A stretch of DNA of 64,000 nucleotides from Carposina sasakii (lineage: Eukaryota; Arthropoda; Insecta; Lepidoptera; Carposinidae): the NCBI GenBank assembly GCA_014607495.2, contig CP053148.1, positions 12,896,001-12,960,000 on the forward strand. Reading direction: 5' to 3'. The notes under the pieces were generated by a model. That model had not been told where the DNA came from, made no database searches, and saw only the letters and a list, made by a program, of their open reading frames with translations. The position numbers were made by a program, and so were the translations under genes. This document shows positions 1 through 9,930 of this stretch, piece by piece. Each line of letters opens with the position of its first letter. Positions within the stretch are counted from its first letter, which is position 1.

Positions 1-200
1 TCATGTACATAATAATTCAAGAAGAAATAAAATATTCAGATATTTCCTACATTGTACCTACCTAATTCAAATTATGCTTTTATATTAATAAATTTTTCAC
101 TTTTAAATTATGTAGATAAGTAGCACACTAATCTTCGAATAGGATTAAATAAAGGATCAAAACTACATTAAATATTCGTCTTTATTCCGATTAATATAAT

Positions 201-416
201 ATACAGGGTGTAACAAAACGGGTATGTTAAGCAAAAAGCTATGTAAATAGGCCACTATAGAGAACCTATCTACAAAATTTAAGACTCGAAATCACATTTT
301 TATTTTTCAAGATTTTATGAAAATACCTGAGATCCGGAAAAATAATGTGACATTTTGTGAGGTTTTACAGTGGGGTTCATATAGCTTTTTGCTCACCCTT
401 TTTGTTAACTCTGTAT
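201..416. repeat. MITE, 'ACAGGGTGTAACAAAA' palindromic family, copy 1 (degenerate)
   Basis: It starts with TACAGGGTGTAACAAAA and ends in the inverse TTTTGTTAACTCTGTA. The internal segments match the copies at 1298-1561 and 48324-48597. This copy is the most diverged of the three and its right arm is partly eroded. It is a non-autonomous DNA element and no protein is encoded. Confidence 0.75.
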
Positions 417-1297
417 AAGTGATATTTACAGATAGGTTCTCTACAGTGTCACTAACCACCTATTTCTGAATTTTTAATTAAAATCTATGCCATCTACTTA
501 TAATCGGTTGAACTATCATGAAAGTTCGATTCGTGCTTGACAAGATACGACCGAATATACCGCAAATGAAAGAATGACAACTCAATTTAGTTGAATTGAA
601 TATACTTACGTAATTTTAATTGCGTGTTTTTAAAAAAAATAACAGGTAAGTAAGTTAGCTTTTATCTTCAATGTTTTTTATTAACTTTATTCTCATATCT
701 GTAGAAAATACTACTACTCTTAAGTTTTTTGCAGTGTATTCACATCGAAATGCGTAAATTATCATTAATATTTTGTATCAGTCATGGTGGTTAGTGGCAC
801 TAACCACCTCATTTTTCGATAATTTTTTTTCCTACTTTATATGATAATTGTTAATAATGACTTATATTCTTAATCTAAAAGCGTGACGGAAAGAGTTAAT
901 AGGTAATAATTAAGTAAGTACTCATTTTTTTATGAATGGTACTTAAAAGTGAATAAGTACTGGTTATTTTTATTGAAAAAGTACGACCTTTAAAAAAGTC
1001 GAAATTGTGTGGGACTTGAGTAGGTAGGGACTCGTATCATCCTAGCTAAGAAAGTACCAAAGTAACTTCTTATACATATTTAGGTAACTACTTATGTAGG
1101 CAACTAGTATAATTAAAATACTTTATGGTAAAGGTACATAGGTACATACTTAGTTCTAACTAATATATATTACGTAGGTACATACTGCAAGGTGTATAAA
1201 TAATTGGCTTTAACTATGTAATTACTGACATACATTTTTACATAAAGTAGGAATGGTTTTAGGATAGATATTTCCTAAATAAATACTTATTCGTATA

Positions 1298-1561
1298 TAC
1301 AGGATGTAACAAAAAGGGTATATTAAGCGAGAAGCTACGTAAATAGCCCAATGTAAAGAACCTATCCACAAAATTTGAGACTCGAAATCACATGTTTATT
1401 TTTCCGGATAGTATGGAGAATTTTTAAATATCTCAGGAATTTTCATACAATCTTGAAAAATAAACATGTGATTTCGAGTCTCAAATTTTGTGGATAGGTT
1501 CTTTACATTGGGCTATTTACGTAGGTTCTCGCTTAACATACCCTTTTTGTTACACCCTGTA
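1298..1561. repeat. MITE, 'ACAGGGTGTAACAAAA' family, copy 2, near-perfect palindrome
   Basis: The left arm runs from TACAGGATGTAACAAAA and the right arm is its inverse, ending TTTTTGTTACACCCTGTA. The arms are about 120 bp each around a short centre near 1430, so the whole element could fold into one long hairpin. The flanking TA dinucleotides fit a Tc1/mariner-like TA target. It is non-coding. Confidence 0.85.
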
Positions 1562-1715
1562 TAAATACGCCTCTTCATAAATAAATAGTTATTACATTCA
1601 CTCGTGATTTTATATGTTTTCGACATTTCTTCTGTTGACCTTAGATTATCGCGTCACTTGTTGATCCAATGTTGATTGTTACCTACCTAGGTAGGTAACA
1701 ATCTAATATTAATAA

Positions 1716-2131
1716 CTAGTGGACGCCCGCGACTTCGTCCGCGTGGACTGCAGAAAAAAACAAACTTTTATCTTTATAAAAAGTATAAAATAGGTATAGC
1801 CTTGGTCTTATCTTCTTCTATTTCACCCCCAAACTGTGCTAGAACAAACGATTTTTTGTTTCTTATGACGTGATATTTACGAACTTGCATACTAACTTTC
1901 AACCCTTATTCACCCCTTAGCTGGTCGAAATTTCAAAAATGCTAGAACAAATGTTTAATGATTTCTTATCAAGTGCTTAAATATAAAGTTTTGTTTTATC
2001 TTTTAAAATTGAAATCCCATACAAACTTTCAACCTCTATTTCAACCCCTTACTTTTTTTCGAAATAAAAAGTACCTAGTTCTGTCTAGGGTAAGTACCAA
2101 ATTTCATCAAAATCGGTTGCGAGGTTTCGTA

Positions 2132-2164
<33 letters not shown>

Positions 2165-2192
2165 ACTTTCGCATTTATAATATTAGTTGGGA
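1716..2192 (-). mobile_element. Non-autonomous Helitron-like element (477 bp)
   Basis: Read on the minus strand it begins TCCCAACTAATATTATAAA directly after an A (2193) and ends GGGCGTCCACTAG directly before a T (complement of 1715). This is the TC...CTAG structure inserted between A and T that is typical of Helitrons. The GC-rich palindromic stretch CCCGCGACTTCGTCCGCG lies just inside the CTAG end. A (CAGA)n microsatellite sits at about 2131-2163. A short open frame through this element is an artefact of the repeat. Confidence 0.7.
2131..2163. repeat. (CAGA)n microsatellite inside the Helitron-like element
   Basis: About eight tandem CAGA units lie near the start (5' side) of the minus-strand Helitron-like element. 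This is a common expansion point in this lepidopteran repeat family. Confidence 0.9.
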
Positions 2193-2404
2193 TGATAACA
2201 AACTGTTAATACAACTAAAGACTAGAATTATTATTGATTTTATATGGACATGAACTAAGTAATACAATAGTAAGTGACAACAATTGAAGTATTTTGGGGA
2301 AGGAAATATACAAATACTAACTTAGCATAATTATTATAGCATATATGAGCACAATAATCCTATACCTGCATTTATTCTTAATTATTTAATACTTTTTAGA
2401 CCAG

Positions 2405-2613
2405 CCCCCTGATAACGTAAAAGCAATAGCAAAGCCGAAGCAAAGCGATAGCGAAAATTGTACAATATTCGCCTTGAAATGTCAAAGTTCCTTTGAAATT
2501 CGTTTTACGCTACTCTTTCTACGGTTTTACGTAATGCGAATTTGACAAGCAATCAGCGATTTTTGTACAATTTTAGCTATAGCTTTGCTTCTGCTAGTTA
2601 GGTAATAAGGGGG
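2405..2613. repeat. MITE, 'CCCCCTTATTACCTAACTAGC' family, copy 1
   Basis: The ends are CCCCCT and AGTTAGGTAATAAGGGGG. The arms carry the shared block AAAGCGATAGCGAAAATTGTAC and its inverse. Related copies lie at 25318-25488, 28709-28903 and 35345-35537. It is non-coding. Confidence 0.8.
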
Positions 2614-2802
2614 CCGATGTACCTCTAAGTAATTACATGAAGGTCGGTATTATGGCTAAGATCAATTTTTTTCCTGCTTCCTAATGATAAATGTTATGAT
2701 AAACCATGACCACAACAGACGTCTACAGACGTACCCAGCTTAAGAAAAGCTAAGTATGATTATCATATGAAATTGCATTATTGATATCTATAGGAAATAC
2801 AT

Positions 2803-3110
2803 ATACATACATAAAATCACACCTCTTCCCAGGAGAGGTAGGCATAGATCATGGACTTCCATTTGCCACGGTCCTAACACACTTCTTTTGCTTCATCTAC
2901 TTTCATGATATTCTTCATGCCCGCTCGTCGGTTTAGGGTGCTCTTGACCTGACTTTCTTTATTGAAAATATAATAAGCTTTCTCAGAGATTCGCCCCGGC
3001 TTTGCACGGGCGTAATGCCCTTTCACGTGGACAAAGTTGTGGGCGGCCGCTATAGTAGAGTGTTTACTTTTCAGGCATTTTTTTTTTCTCTGTACTCGTA
3101 AGAACAATCC
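2803..3110 (-). repeat. 3' fragment of a non-LTR retrotransposon plus Helitron-like tail
   Basis: The block following ATACATACATAAAATCACACC, with CATTTGCCACGG and CTTCATGCCCGCTCGTCGG, recurs in shorter form at 27520-27570 and 11850-11930. It looks like a LINE 3' end in reverse orientation. It runs into a GC-rich CGGCTTTGCACGGGCG...GGCGGCCGC segment similar to 15410-15475. No intact coding frame is visible. Confidence 0.5.
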
Positions 3111-4400
3111 TCGTACTTCAAGGAATATTCTAAAAAAATAATTAGCGAAACGGTTCAGCTGTTCTGGAGATTCGCGCTTAGCAACATATTTAGCGATTCA
3201 TTTTTATATTATAGATAATAAATAAAATTTAATGTAAATTATGACCTTTGTAAATTATACCTAAGATTATTGCCACCACTACTTGCAGCAAATGCCCAAA
3301 TACATTAATATAATACCTACTCATATATTAAATATCAATGACTGATAATTGATTTAAATCAATACAAGCGAACCTAACTCGAGCCGGCCAGTTTATCTGA
3401 GCTCCTCCTTTTCTATGACATTGGTGGAGCCAGTAAAGACCCTAGGATCCTCGGGGACCCAGATCCTGGCGTGAAGGGTGCTGCCAGCGGGACGCTCGCC
3501 TCGGCGCGACCAGGACAACGAATGTACTTGAAAGTTACTACCTGGTAAATAAGGAAAATAAAGTTAGAAGCTATCATCATCATATCTAGATACGCGATAG
3601 CGTGTCAAGCCAAGTTCCAGCTAGCAGAACTGGCGAGCAGCACCGTGTGTAATTTTACACGAACTATTTGGAGCCAGTTTTGACCCAGCTAAGCTAAGGT
3701 ATTGTAGTGAAGCCCCGCACTAGCATAGGACATTTTAAATACAGACAATCAAAATTTTTATTGGAACGTAATCAGGGAGAACAATGTCTTTCCATATACG
3801 TGTGATCAGTTTTAAGTATGCGTATATATAGATACTCAACCCACCAATAGTTTTACGGAGCTGACCTTCACAATGCTTCGCGATTATCACGAAACAAATC
3901 ATAAACTGAATACTCGTACGTTACATCGTCTGAGATGAATTTTAAGTTGATGATGTCGAGATTAGTCATGAAAACCCTTTCGGTGACTGGACAATAGGTA
4001 CGTAAAATAAACAGCTGATCTTCGATTGGACAACACCATAGACCTACACCCTAGCCATGGATTGAACCATAAACTATATTTATCTATAATTATTTCGAGG
4101 ACTCATACGCACAGCGAACATAATGCATTGCTTATCGCCCGGATATATGGTACATATTGCAAAGTTACCAATATATACACCTGTATGGTGAATTAGAGTT
4201 CTTTTGTGGATACTAAAACGTTAAATAAACCAAATTTTTAATACTTCGGTTTCGATTTTCTTCTATTTAGAGAAGGTGGTCCTACAATAAAATGTTACAT
4301 GATTACGTGATACTTGTGTTAAAACATCAATAACCTCGCAGAACTAGATAGCTAAAATCATAAACAATAACATTTGTTCTACGAGTTTTATCATAACCAA
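3111..4400. other. Intergenic, no gene seen; scattered repeat fragments
   Basis: This stretch is AT-rich with no open frame that looks coding. At 3370-3575 there is a GC-richer block ending in TATCATCATCATATC, the kind of tail left by an RTE-type retrotransposon. At 3590-3740 there is a piece of a dispersed repeat (GTGAAGCCCCGCA...) that recurs near 18200. Confidence 0.5.
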
Positions 4401-4407
4401 TACATTA

Positions 4408-4839
4408 TTAAAAATGATTTTCCAAGCTGTTATTGTACTGTCGTGACATTTGTAAGTCTATATTCCATTCGTAGTCAAAGGTTGTCACTTGTCGCCCGCG
4501 ATCAGTATTATGTATAGTCTTAAGAACATTCAGAGGTAATACTCGTATTAAATTAATATTTATTTTAAAAGTAAAATGTGACAAATTATAAAAACTCGCA
4601 GAACAAATGTTGTTGTTTATGATGGTAAAGGTTATTGATGTTTTAAAATTAACCCTGTATATTGAAAGGAATAGTAACATAGAAACACACACCAGAACGG
4701 AAGGGAATCTACTACAATGCAAATTAATCGAAATATGGCACTTGAATTTTCGTATCTTTGATTGGAATGTAGGTATACGGAACCATTGTGTCTTCCGTTG
4801 CGTGCGCTTGTCTATTATTATTCTATCATAAGGGTGCAA
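4408..4839 (-). CDS. Open frame of 143 codons, unrecognised, doubtful
   Basis: An uninterrupted frame of 143 codons runs on the minus strand with ATG at 4839. Its composition is that of AT-rich random sequence (many Ile, Asn, Phe, Ser), and no motif or domain is recognised. The only reason to keep it is that a TATAAA lies 50 bp upstream within a short CpG-rich patch containing CACGTG (4861-4866). It could equally be a chance frame, or the patch may serve a non-coding transcript. Confidence 0.2.
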   Translation of the reverse strand: MHPYDRIIIDKRTQRKTQWFRIPTFQSKIRKFKCHISINLHCSRFPSVLVCVSMLLFLSIYRVNFKTSITFTIINNNICSASFYNLSHFTFKININLIRVLPLNVLKTIHNTDRGRQVTTFDYEWNIDLQMSRQYNNSLENHF

Positions 4840-4860
4840 ATCTAAGGGGTGTTAGACGCG

Positions 4861-4910
4861 CACGTGCACGCGGTTACCGGCCCTTTATATCCCTTGCACC
4901 CCGGCGCTAC
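4861..4910 (-). promoter_or_regulatory. Promoter-like patch: TATA box and E-box (minus strand)
   Basis: On the minus strand ATATAAAGGG occurs at 4881-4890 (TATAAA, 4884-4889), with CACGTG at 4861-4866 downstream of it. The patch is distinctly GC-rich against its AT-rich neighbourhood. It would place a start site about 20 bp before the ATG at 4839. The sequence alone does not prove activity. Confidence 0.3.
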
Positions 4911-5025
4911 TCGTAGTCCTAGTGATGTTCATTTATCGATAAGTATATTTAACGCGACAAAATAATACAGTAAGGCAGGTAGATATGGAACAAATTAAGC
5001 CTACACGAAATGTGTGTATAGAGCA

Positions 5026-5653
5026 GTGGCTCTTTAGTCAACTTGCCCAACTCGGGACTCGGACCATGGGATCAGTCGACCTAACGAATTTTTTAATTGG
5101 TCAACTCGCCCAACTGTCTGTATTTTAATGTGGACAATCGCGAGGAAAAGTTTTCAATTTCGTTATATATTTATTTTTAATGGCCGGCAATAATAATTAT
5201 TGAGAAAAAACTTATAATTGACTATACAATAAACCAACTTTTGAGCGGTGAAATTACTATACTACGAGTAGGTCATTGTTTGGTAAAATAAACATTTGAT
5301 TTATTTTATACAATTCAAAACTACAAATACGAGTACTTATGTTCATTTTGTATAATAATATTTTTAGTGCTTTTTAAAAATATTTTTCCCATATATTGTT
5401 GATTTTTTTTACTTTCAAATGCGTGATAATCAAAAGACTGTTTAAAAAATATATTCAAATCATGAAGACCTGTTGTTTCATTTATACTTATCTTACAGTT
5501 TTGAATACGTTTGTACACCGACTTGAAATAAACAATAGATTTTTTGCCTAAATAAAGAGTAGGGCCATTTAACTAAAGAAAAATATTAAAATAAATTTGT
5601 TTGGTTAACTGATCCCATGGTCCGAGTGCTGAGTAGGGCGAGTTGACTAAAGA
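5026..5653. repeat. MITE-like element with about 45-bp terminal inverted repeats
   Basis: The left end CAGTGGCTCTTTAGTCAACT with GGACCATGGGATCAG is mirrored at 5608-5653 by CTGATCCCATGGTCC and AGTTGACTAAAGAGCC. The interior is AT-rich, with no transposase. CAGTGG ends are hAT-like, but no clean 8-bp target duplication was found. Confidence 0.7.
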
Positions 5654-6338
5654 GCCCAGGCACCAAAAGCTGATATTTTTTTATTCGATTTTACTGTGCC
5701 TATATGTATAACTTCTTGTATTAATTTTATGGTTACACTATAATAAATAACATTAAGAAATAAGTATGTATATTTCCATTTTAGGTAGCTAAAGGTCTTC
5801 ACCCAGATGAGCCGAGACATGACATGATATTTATCAAATAAATCTATGATATGATATTTATCAAGAGGTGTGGTGTCCTCTTTAGTTGCTAATCACTTAA
5901 TTTTAACTGGTTGGCTGGGGGTATACAATAGAGAATATGAATTTGATGAGATTTTACTGGATAATCTGTGGATTTTACTATATAAGGGATGCAAAGGCTT
6001 TTTAAATTAAATTATATAAAAATAAATTTTCAGTAGGTTACGTTAGGTACATCCTAACTAAACTATGTACAAATAAGTTTAGGATTGTGCATGCAAAGAT
6101 TTTGTAAAAGCCGTATCTATTATACCTATAGAGCAGGTAGATATTTATCGATAACCTTTTTGTACACCACTATTTTTCTTAATAGTATGTAATAACAGTT
6201 TATTACTGAATATTTCCTATAATTACATCGGTTGTATGTTTCGTTATACGAGGTAGGTATGTCACAAACGCGATAGTTTGCATATCCTGGGGGTTAGGTT
6301 CTAGCGGTACAATAAAATTAAATATTATAACATCAAAT

Positions 6339-7640
6339 TTATTGCTGTCCACGATAGTTTTTCCCAGCGTATTTTGCTAAAGCCCCCAATTCTTCTTCAA
6401 TTCGGGCGATTTGGTTATATTTGCCGATGCGTTCACCTCGTGCTAGACCTCCGCATTTGATCTGACCGGCAGATATGCCCACAACCAAGTCCGATAAGAA
6501 TAAGTCCTCGGTATCACCCCAGCGGTCAGAGACCACGACACCCATACCACCGGATTTTATCTGCTTATACGCATCAATGATCTCCGTTAGAGTCCCGGCC
6601 TGATTCAGGCGCAGGCCCAGCGTGTGACAAGCCTTCTTCTCTATTGCTAGGCCTATTCTACGAGCGCTCGTCTGCGAAAGGTCATTTCCAAAAATCTGTC
6701 CGTTGCAACGTGCGGTCAGATTAGTCCAAGCGGCCCAGTCATCCACATCGAAAGCATCCTCTACAGAGCACACCGAAAATTCCTTTATATTGTCCAGGTA
6801 GATTTCGGCTAACTTGTCCGAGGATATATAGTCCTGTGGATTTGAATTTGGGTTTTTAAACTCTAAATCGTAGGAGCCGTCTTTGTACAAATCAGAAGCG
6901 GCAGCGTTTAATGCAATTTCAGCTTTTCCTGTGAAACCACATTGCTTGATGGCGTCACTGAGGAATAGGAGAGCATCTCTATGACTTTGCAGCGGGATAG
7001 AAAACCCTCCGGTATCGCTTACGTAGGCCCTCTCAGGCCCGTATTTTTCTCGCACAATATTCTTCACATAATGATAAATCTGTGTCCCAATGCGCAAACC
7101 ATCAGAGAATGAGGATGCACCGGTCGGCATGACTAAATACTCCTGGAATGGCAATCCGTTAGACGAGAGGATACCGCCGGTTAATATCGTAAAATGTGGA
7201 ACGGGAAGAATAATAGTAGTCAAGCCGGCCATGTCAGAGATGTGTCTGTAAAGCGGAACACCTTTCTTCGCCGCCCCAGCTTTTGCGATTACTAGTGAGA
7301 CACACATAATTGCATTGGAGCCCAATCTAGACTTGTTATCAGTTCCGTCCAGGGATATCATGAACTGATCGATCTCCTTTTGCATGGTGACCTCGAGGTT
7401 TTGCTTGATGAGTTCGGGCGCTATGATCGTGTTTATGTTTTTGATGGCGCCGCCGACGCCCATGCCGTTGTACTCGTTTGGCTTGTTGTCCCGCAGTTGG
7501 ACCGCCTCGTTGCCCTTTTTGAGGTCAGTTGAAGGAACCCCGATACGAAACAGTCCGAGTTCCGTCACCATGTCCACCTCTACCGTCGGCACACCGGTAA
7601 CGTCGAAAATTTGACGAGCGAGCAAGATTTTGATCGGCAT
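6339..7640 (-). CDS. Enolase-like protein, catalytically degenerate (433 aa, intronless)
   Basis: The open frame matches metazoan enolase over its full length (433 codons, the family's normal size). The start is set at MPIKILLARQIFD, the usual enolase N-terminus; an in-frame ATG 45 bp upstream adds a hydrophobic stretch absent from the family. Fold motifs remain: PTVEVDMVTELGLF, NKSRLGSNAI, QEYLVMPTGASSF, SVEDAFDVDDW, GQIKCG. Key residues (yeast numbering) are changed: Ser39 to Leu, His159 to Leu, general acid Glu211 to Thr, Mg ligand Asp246 to Asn, Mg ligand Asp320 to Asn, general base Lys345 to Arg, His373 to Asp. Glu168, Glu295 and Lys396 are kept. There are no stops, frameshifts or introns. 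It therefore probably cannot convert 2-phosphoglycerate to phosphoenolpyruvate. I infer an old retrocopy retained as a pseudoenzyme; a still-open pseudogene is the alternative. The stop codon overlaps an AATAAA. Confidence 0.88.
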   Translation of the reverse strand: MPIKILLARQIFDVTGVPTVEVDMVTELGLFRIGVPSTDLKKGNEAVQLRDNKPNEYNGMGVGGAIKNINTIIAPELIKQNLEVTMQKEIDQFMISLDGTDNKSRLGSNAIMCVSLVIAKAGAAKKGVPLYRHISDMAGLTTIILPVPHFTILTGGILSSNGLPFQEYLVMPTGASSFSDGLRIGTQIYHYVKNIVREKYGPERAYVSDTGGFSIPLQSHRDALLFLSDAIKQCGFTGKAEIALNAAASDLYKDGSYDLEFKNPNSNPQDYISSDKLAEIYLDNIKEFSVCSVEDAFDVDDWAAWTNLTARCNGQIFGNDLSQTSARRIGLAIEKKACHTLGLRLNQAGTLTEIIDAYKQIKSGGMGVVVSDRWGDTEDLFLSDLVVGISAGQIKCGGLARGERIGKYNQIARIEEELGALAKYAGKNYRGQQ

Positions 7641-7900
7641 TATTAATATCAAAACAGAATAAATACAAAACACAAATAAATACAATAATAGACGTCAATA
7701 AGCTGCCAATATTTGTAATAATTGCTTTTAAAATTTGACATAAATACATTTTTACATTTCTACGGCCAGCACTTTTATTTTTATTTTTTTGTGTCGATTG
7801 CCAAGAGGTGCCGCCGCCGCCGTGAGGTTGTAAGGCACCGAGGTTTGAGGATAACACCATGGAGCCCTCTGCACGTGCAACTAATCTGAACACAAATCCA
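7641..7900 (-). other. 5' flank of the enolase-like gene
   Basis: The frame stays open upstream of the chosen ATG for 15 codons, but these encode a hydrophobic stretch foreign to enolase. A second short frame at 7800-7893 is GC-richer, with a run of CCG repeats. It could be a 5' exon or promoter-proximal sequence. No splice pair joining it to the enolase frame was convincing. Confidence 0.3.
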
Positions 7901-8691
7901 ACATTACATTCTGATAAGGTGTTTTTTATTAATTGAAAAAGGGATTATGCGGCTGTTTTTTGAACACACAGCGATGCTTTATCGTTTTATTATGATCTGT
8001 GTAATATTATTGCTGGGGTAGGAAATAATAGACTAGATTAATAGAGATTAGCTTCAAGTTTCTTAGTAGACAAACACAAAATTATATAAATATTCTAAGC
8101 CGCTACCTTCTTACTCTGCCTACTATTTTGTTTAATTAACTCATGCACCATACACACATCAGCGCAGTTTTAGGATCGACCTACCTATAATAAAAGGTGC
8201 AATTTTGTTATTATACCTATTAGGTACCTACTTACTTAACACGAAAGTGGGTCGAAAAAATTTGCATTTATAATATTTCAATTTTAGCACAGGACTTGGA
8301 TATACTTATTCAAATTTAAACACCACCTACCTATATTATAAAGTAAAATTTAACGTATCCTGAAACTTGTTGACAGAAAATCTTATCAGTTAACTAATCG
8401 TGTTGAAATTATGTAACAATGTAAAAAATAAATTGTGTATATAATAATTCACAACCGGAGCAGATTAGCGAACAGTATTTAAATTCCATTCGCAGTCCCG
8501 AGGCACGTGCGTAAACAAACGCGGTCTAAGCACACTACAATGAAAGGGTGCTAAGTGCATTAATAGCGCTGTAATACAGCAACGCCACCATCATTGGGGG
8601 CCGAACGGTCTCCAATTTGCTTTGGTGCGATTCGGCAAATAAAGATCCCTTTGTTTGTCTGCACTTTAAACTGGAGTAGAGATACCTTATG

Positions 8692-8863
8692 CTGGATTTC
8701 CACTGTGCGTGATCTTGTTTACTCACGGACAGATAAGTACGTAACATATTTTGGCCTCGTAATACGGACATGTCTGAATTACTACGGACGATTCTCTTTC
8801 TACAGAGAGTCGGTGCGGGTTGGTCCACGTCCGTCCGCAATATCACGCATCGTGGGAAACTAG
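8692..8863. repeat. Possible MITE with imperfect inverted ends
   Basis: The left GGATTTCCACTGTGCGTGAT and the right inverse of TTTCCCACGATGCGTGATATTG pair with a few mismatches around a GC-richer interior. Overlapping open frames on both strands are what a palindromic repeat produces. The family is not recognised. Confidence 0.4.
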
Positions 8864-9149
8864 CTTTAGTCGAACGAATGATGATACACTTGTCTAAACA
8901 ACCATATGTATATAAATTCAATTATTTGCAAGTATGATAGGGATTTCTTGATGATAATGAGTGTTGTTTTCTGCTTTTTGATAAAATTTTGCTCTTCCGA
9001 TGTTGGTGTGAAAGGTGATATACCGTATAGAATTATTAACAGTTAACAAGCAGGTACATACAATGCAGGTATTTTATTCAGTTTTACAGTGTTATCTTTG
9101 TAATTTTGATTAACTAGGTTATTAAGGATGGACATCTATATCTATACTA

Positions 9150-9917
9150 TCTATACTAATATTATAAAGAGGTAAACTTTGATTGTTTGTTTGTTTCCAG
9201 CGAATAGAATCCGAAACTTTTGGACCGATTTCAAAAATTCTTTCACCGTTAGAATCCTCATTGGACCTGGATGAACGCCTATAGGTTCAATAACAGTTTC
9301 CCGATATTCCCACGGGAAGGCGACCAACGCGAATTCTATATTTTTAACTGCTATCATAGAGGAATATATTCCTCTATGCCGCTATACATATGAAGCTGAA
9401 ATCGGGCATATATGTTCATTGGGGACAGCGAGGGAGGACTAAAAACGGATTTCCCTAAATTCCCACGGGAATGGGACAAACGGGAATTGATAATTTTTAC
9501 GAAAACCGCTATACATATGAAGCTGAAATAAGGCATATATGTTCATTAGGGACTGCGAGAAAGCACTAAGAACGGATTTCCCGAAATTCCCACGGGAAGG
9601 GGACCAACGGGAATTAATTATTTCGTACGAAAACGACTACACATATGAATCTGAAGTTGGGCATATATGTTCATTAGGGACCCCGAGGAAGCACTAGGAA
9701 CGGATTTACCAAAATTCCCACGGGAAGGGGACAAACGGGTATAATTTTTTTTACGACAACCACGATACATATAAATTTGAAATCAGACCTGTACGTTCAT
9801 TAGGGACTGCAAGGGAGCGCTAAGAACGGATTTCTAGAAATTCCTACGGGAAAGGGACCAACAGGAGTTCCAAATTTTTACGAAAACCGCCGAAGCGAAG
9901 CGAGGGCGGGCCACTAG
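9150..9917 (+). mobile_element. Non-autonomous Helitron-like element with internal ~130-bp tandem units
   Basis: It begins TCTATACTAATATTATAAAG after an A (9149) and ends GGGCGGGCCACTAG before a T (9918). A CCGCC/GGCGG stem (9887-9891 with 9905-9909) lies just inside the 3' end. About five tandem units of roughly 130 bp fill 9300-9880. Each has the landmarks CCCACGGGAAGGG, TTTTTACGAAAACCGC, ACATATGAAGCTGAAAT and GGGCATATATGTTCATT. The same architecture recurs at 61461-63233. No Rep/helicase gene is present, so it depends on an autonomous partner. Confidence 0.75.
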
Positions 9918-9918
9918 T

Positions 9919-9930
9919 ACACAATTAATT
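9919..9930. repeat. Left target-site duplication of the RTE insertion
   Basis: ACACAATTAATT is identical to 11342-11353 on the other side of the element. Confidence 0.85.

Noticed and set aside
7525..7893. A 122-codon minus-strand frame overlapping the enolase start region
   Set aside because: It runs into the enolase gene in the wrong frame. Its upstream part has no splice link to enolase and no recognised motif.
8535..8921. A 128-codon minus-strand frame
   Set aside because: It overlaps an open frame on the other strand and an inverted-repeat element at 8692-8863, so the open frame is a by-product of the repeat.
9300..9880. CRISPR-like array suggested by regular ~130-bp spacing
   Set aside because: The whole unit repeats with no unique spacers, the ends are Helitron-like, and the genome is animal.
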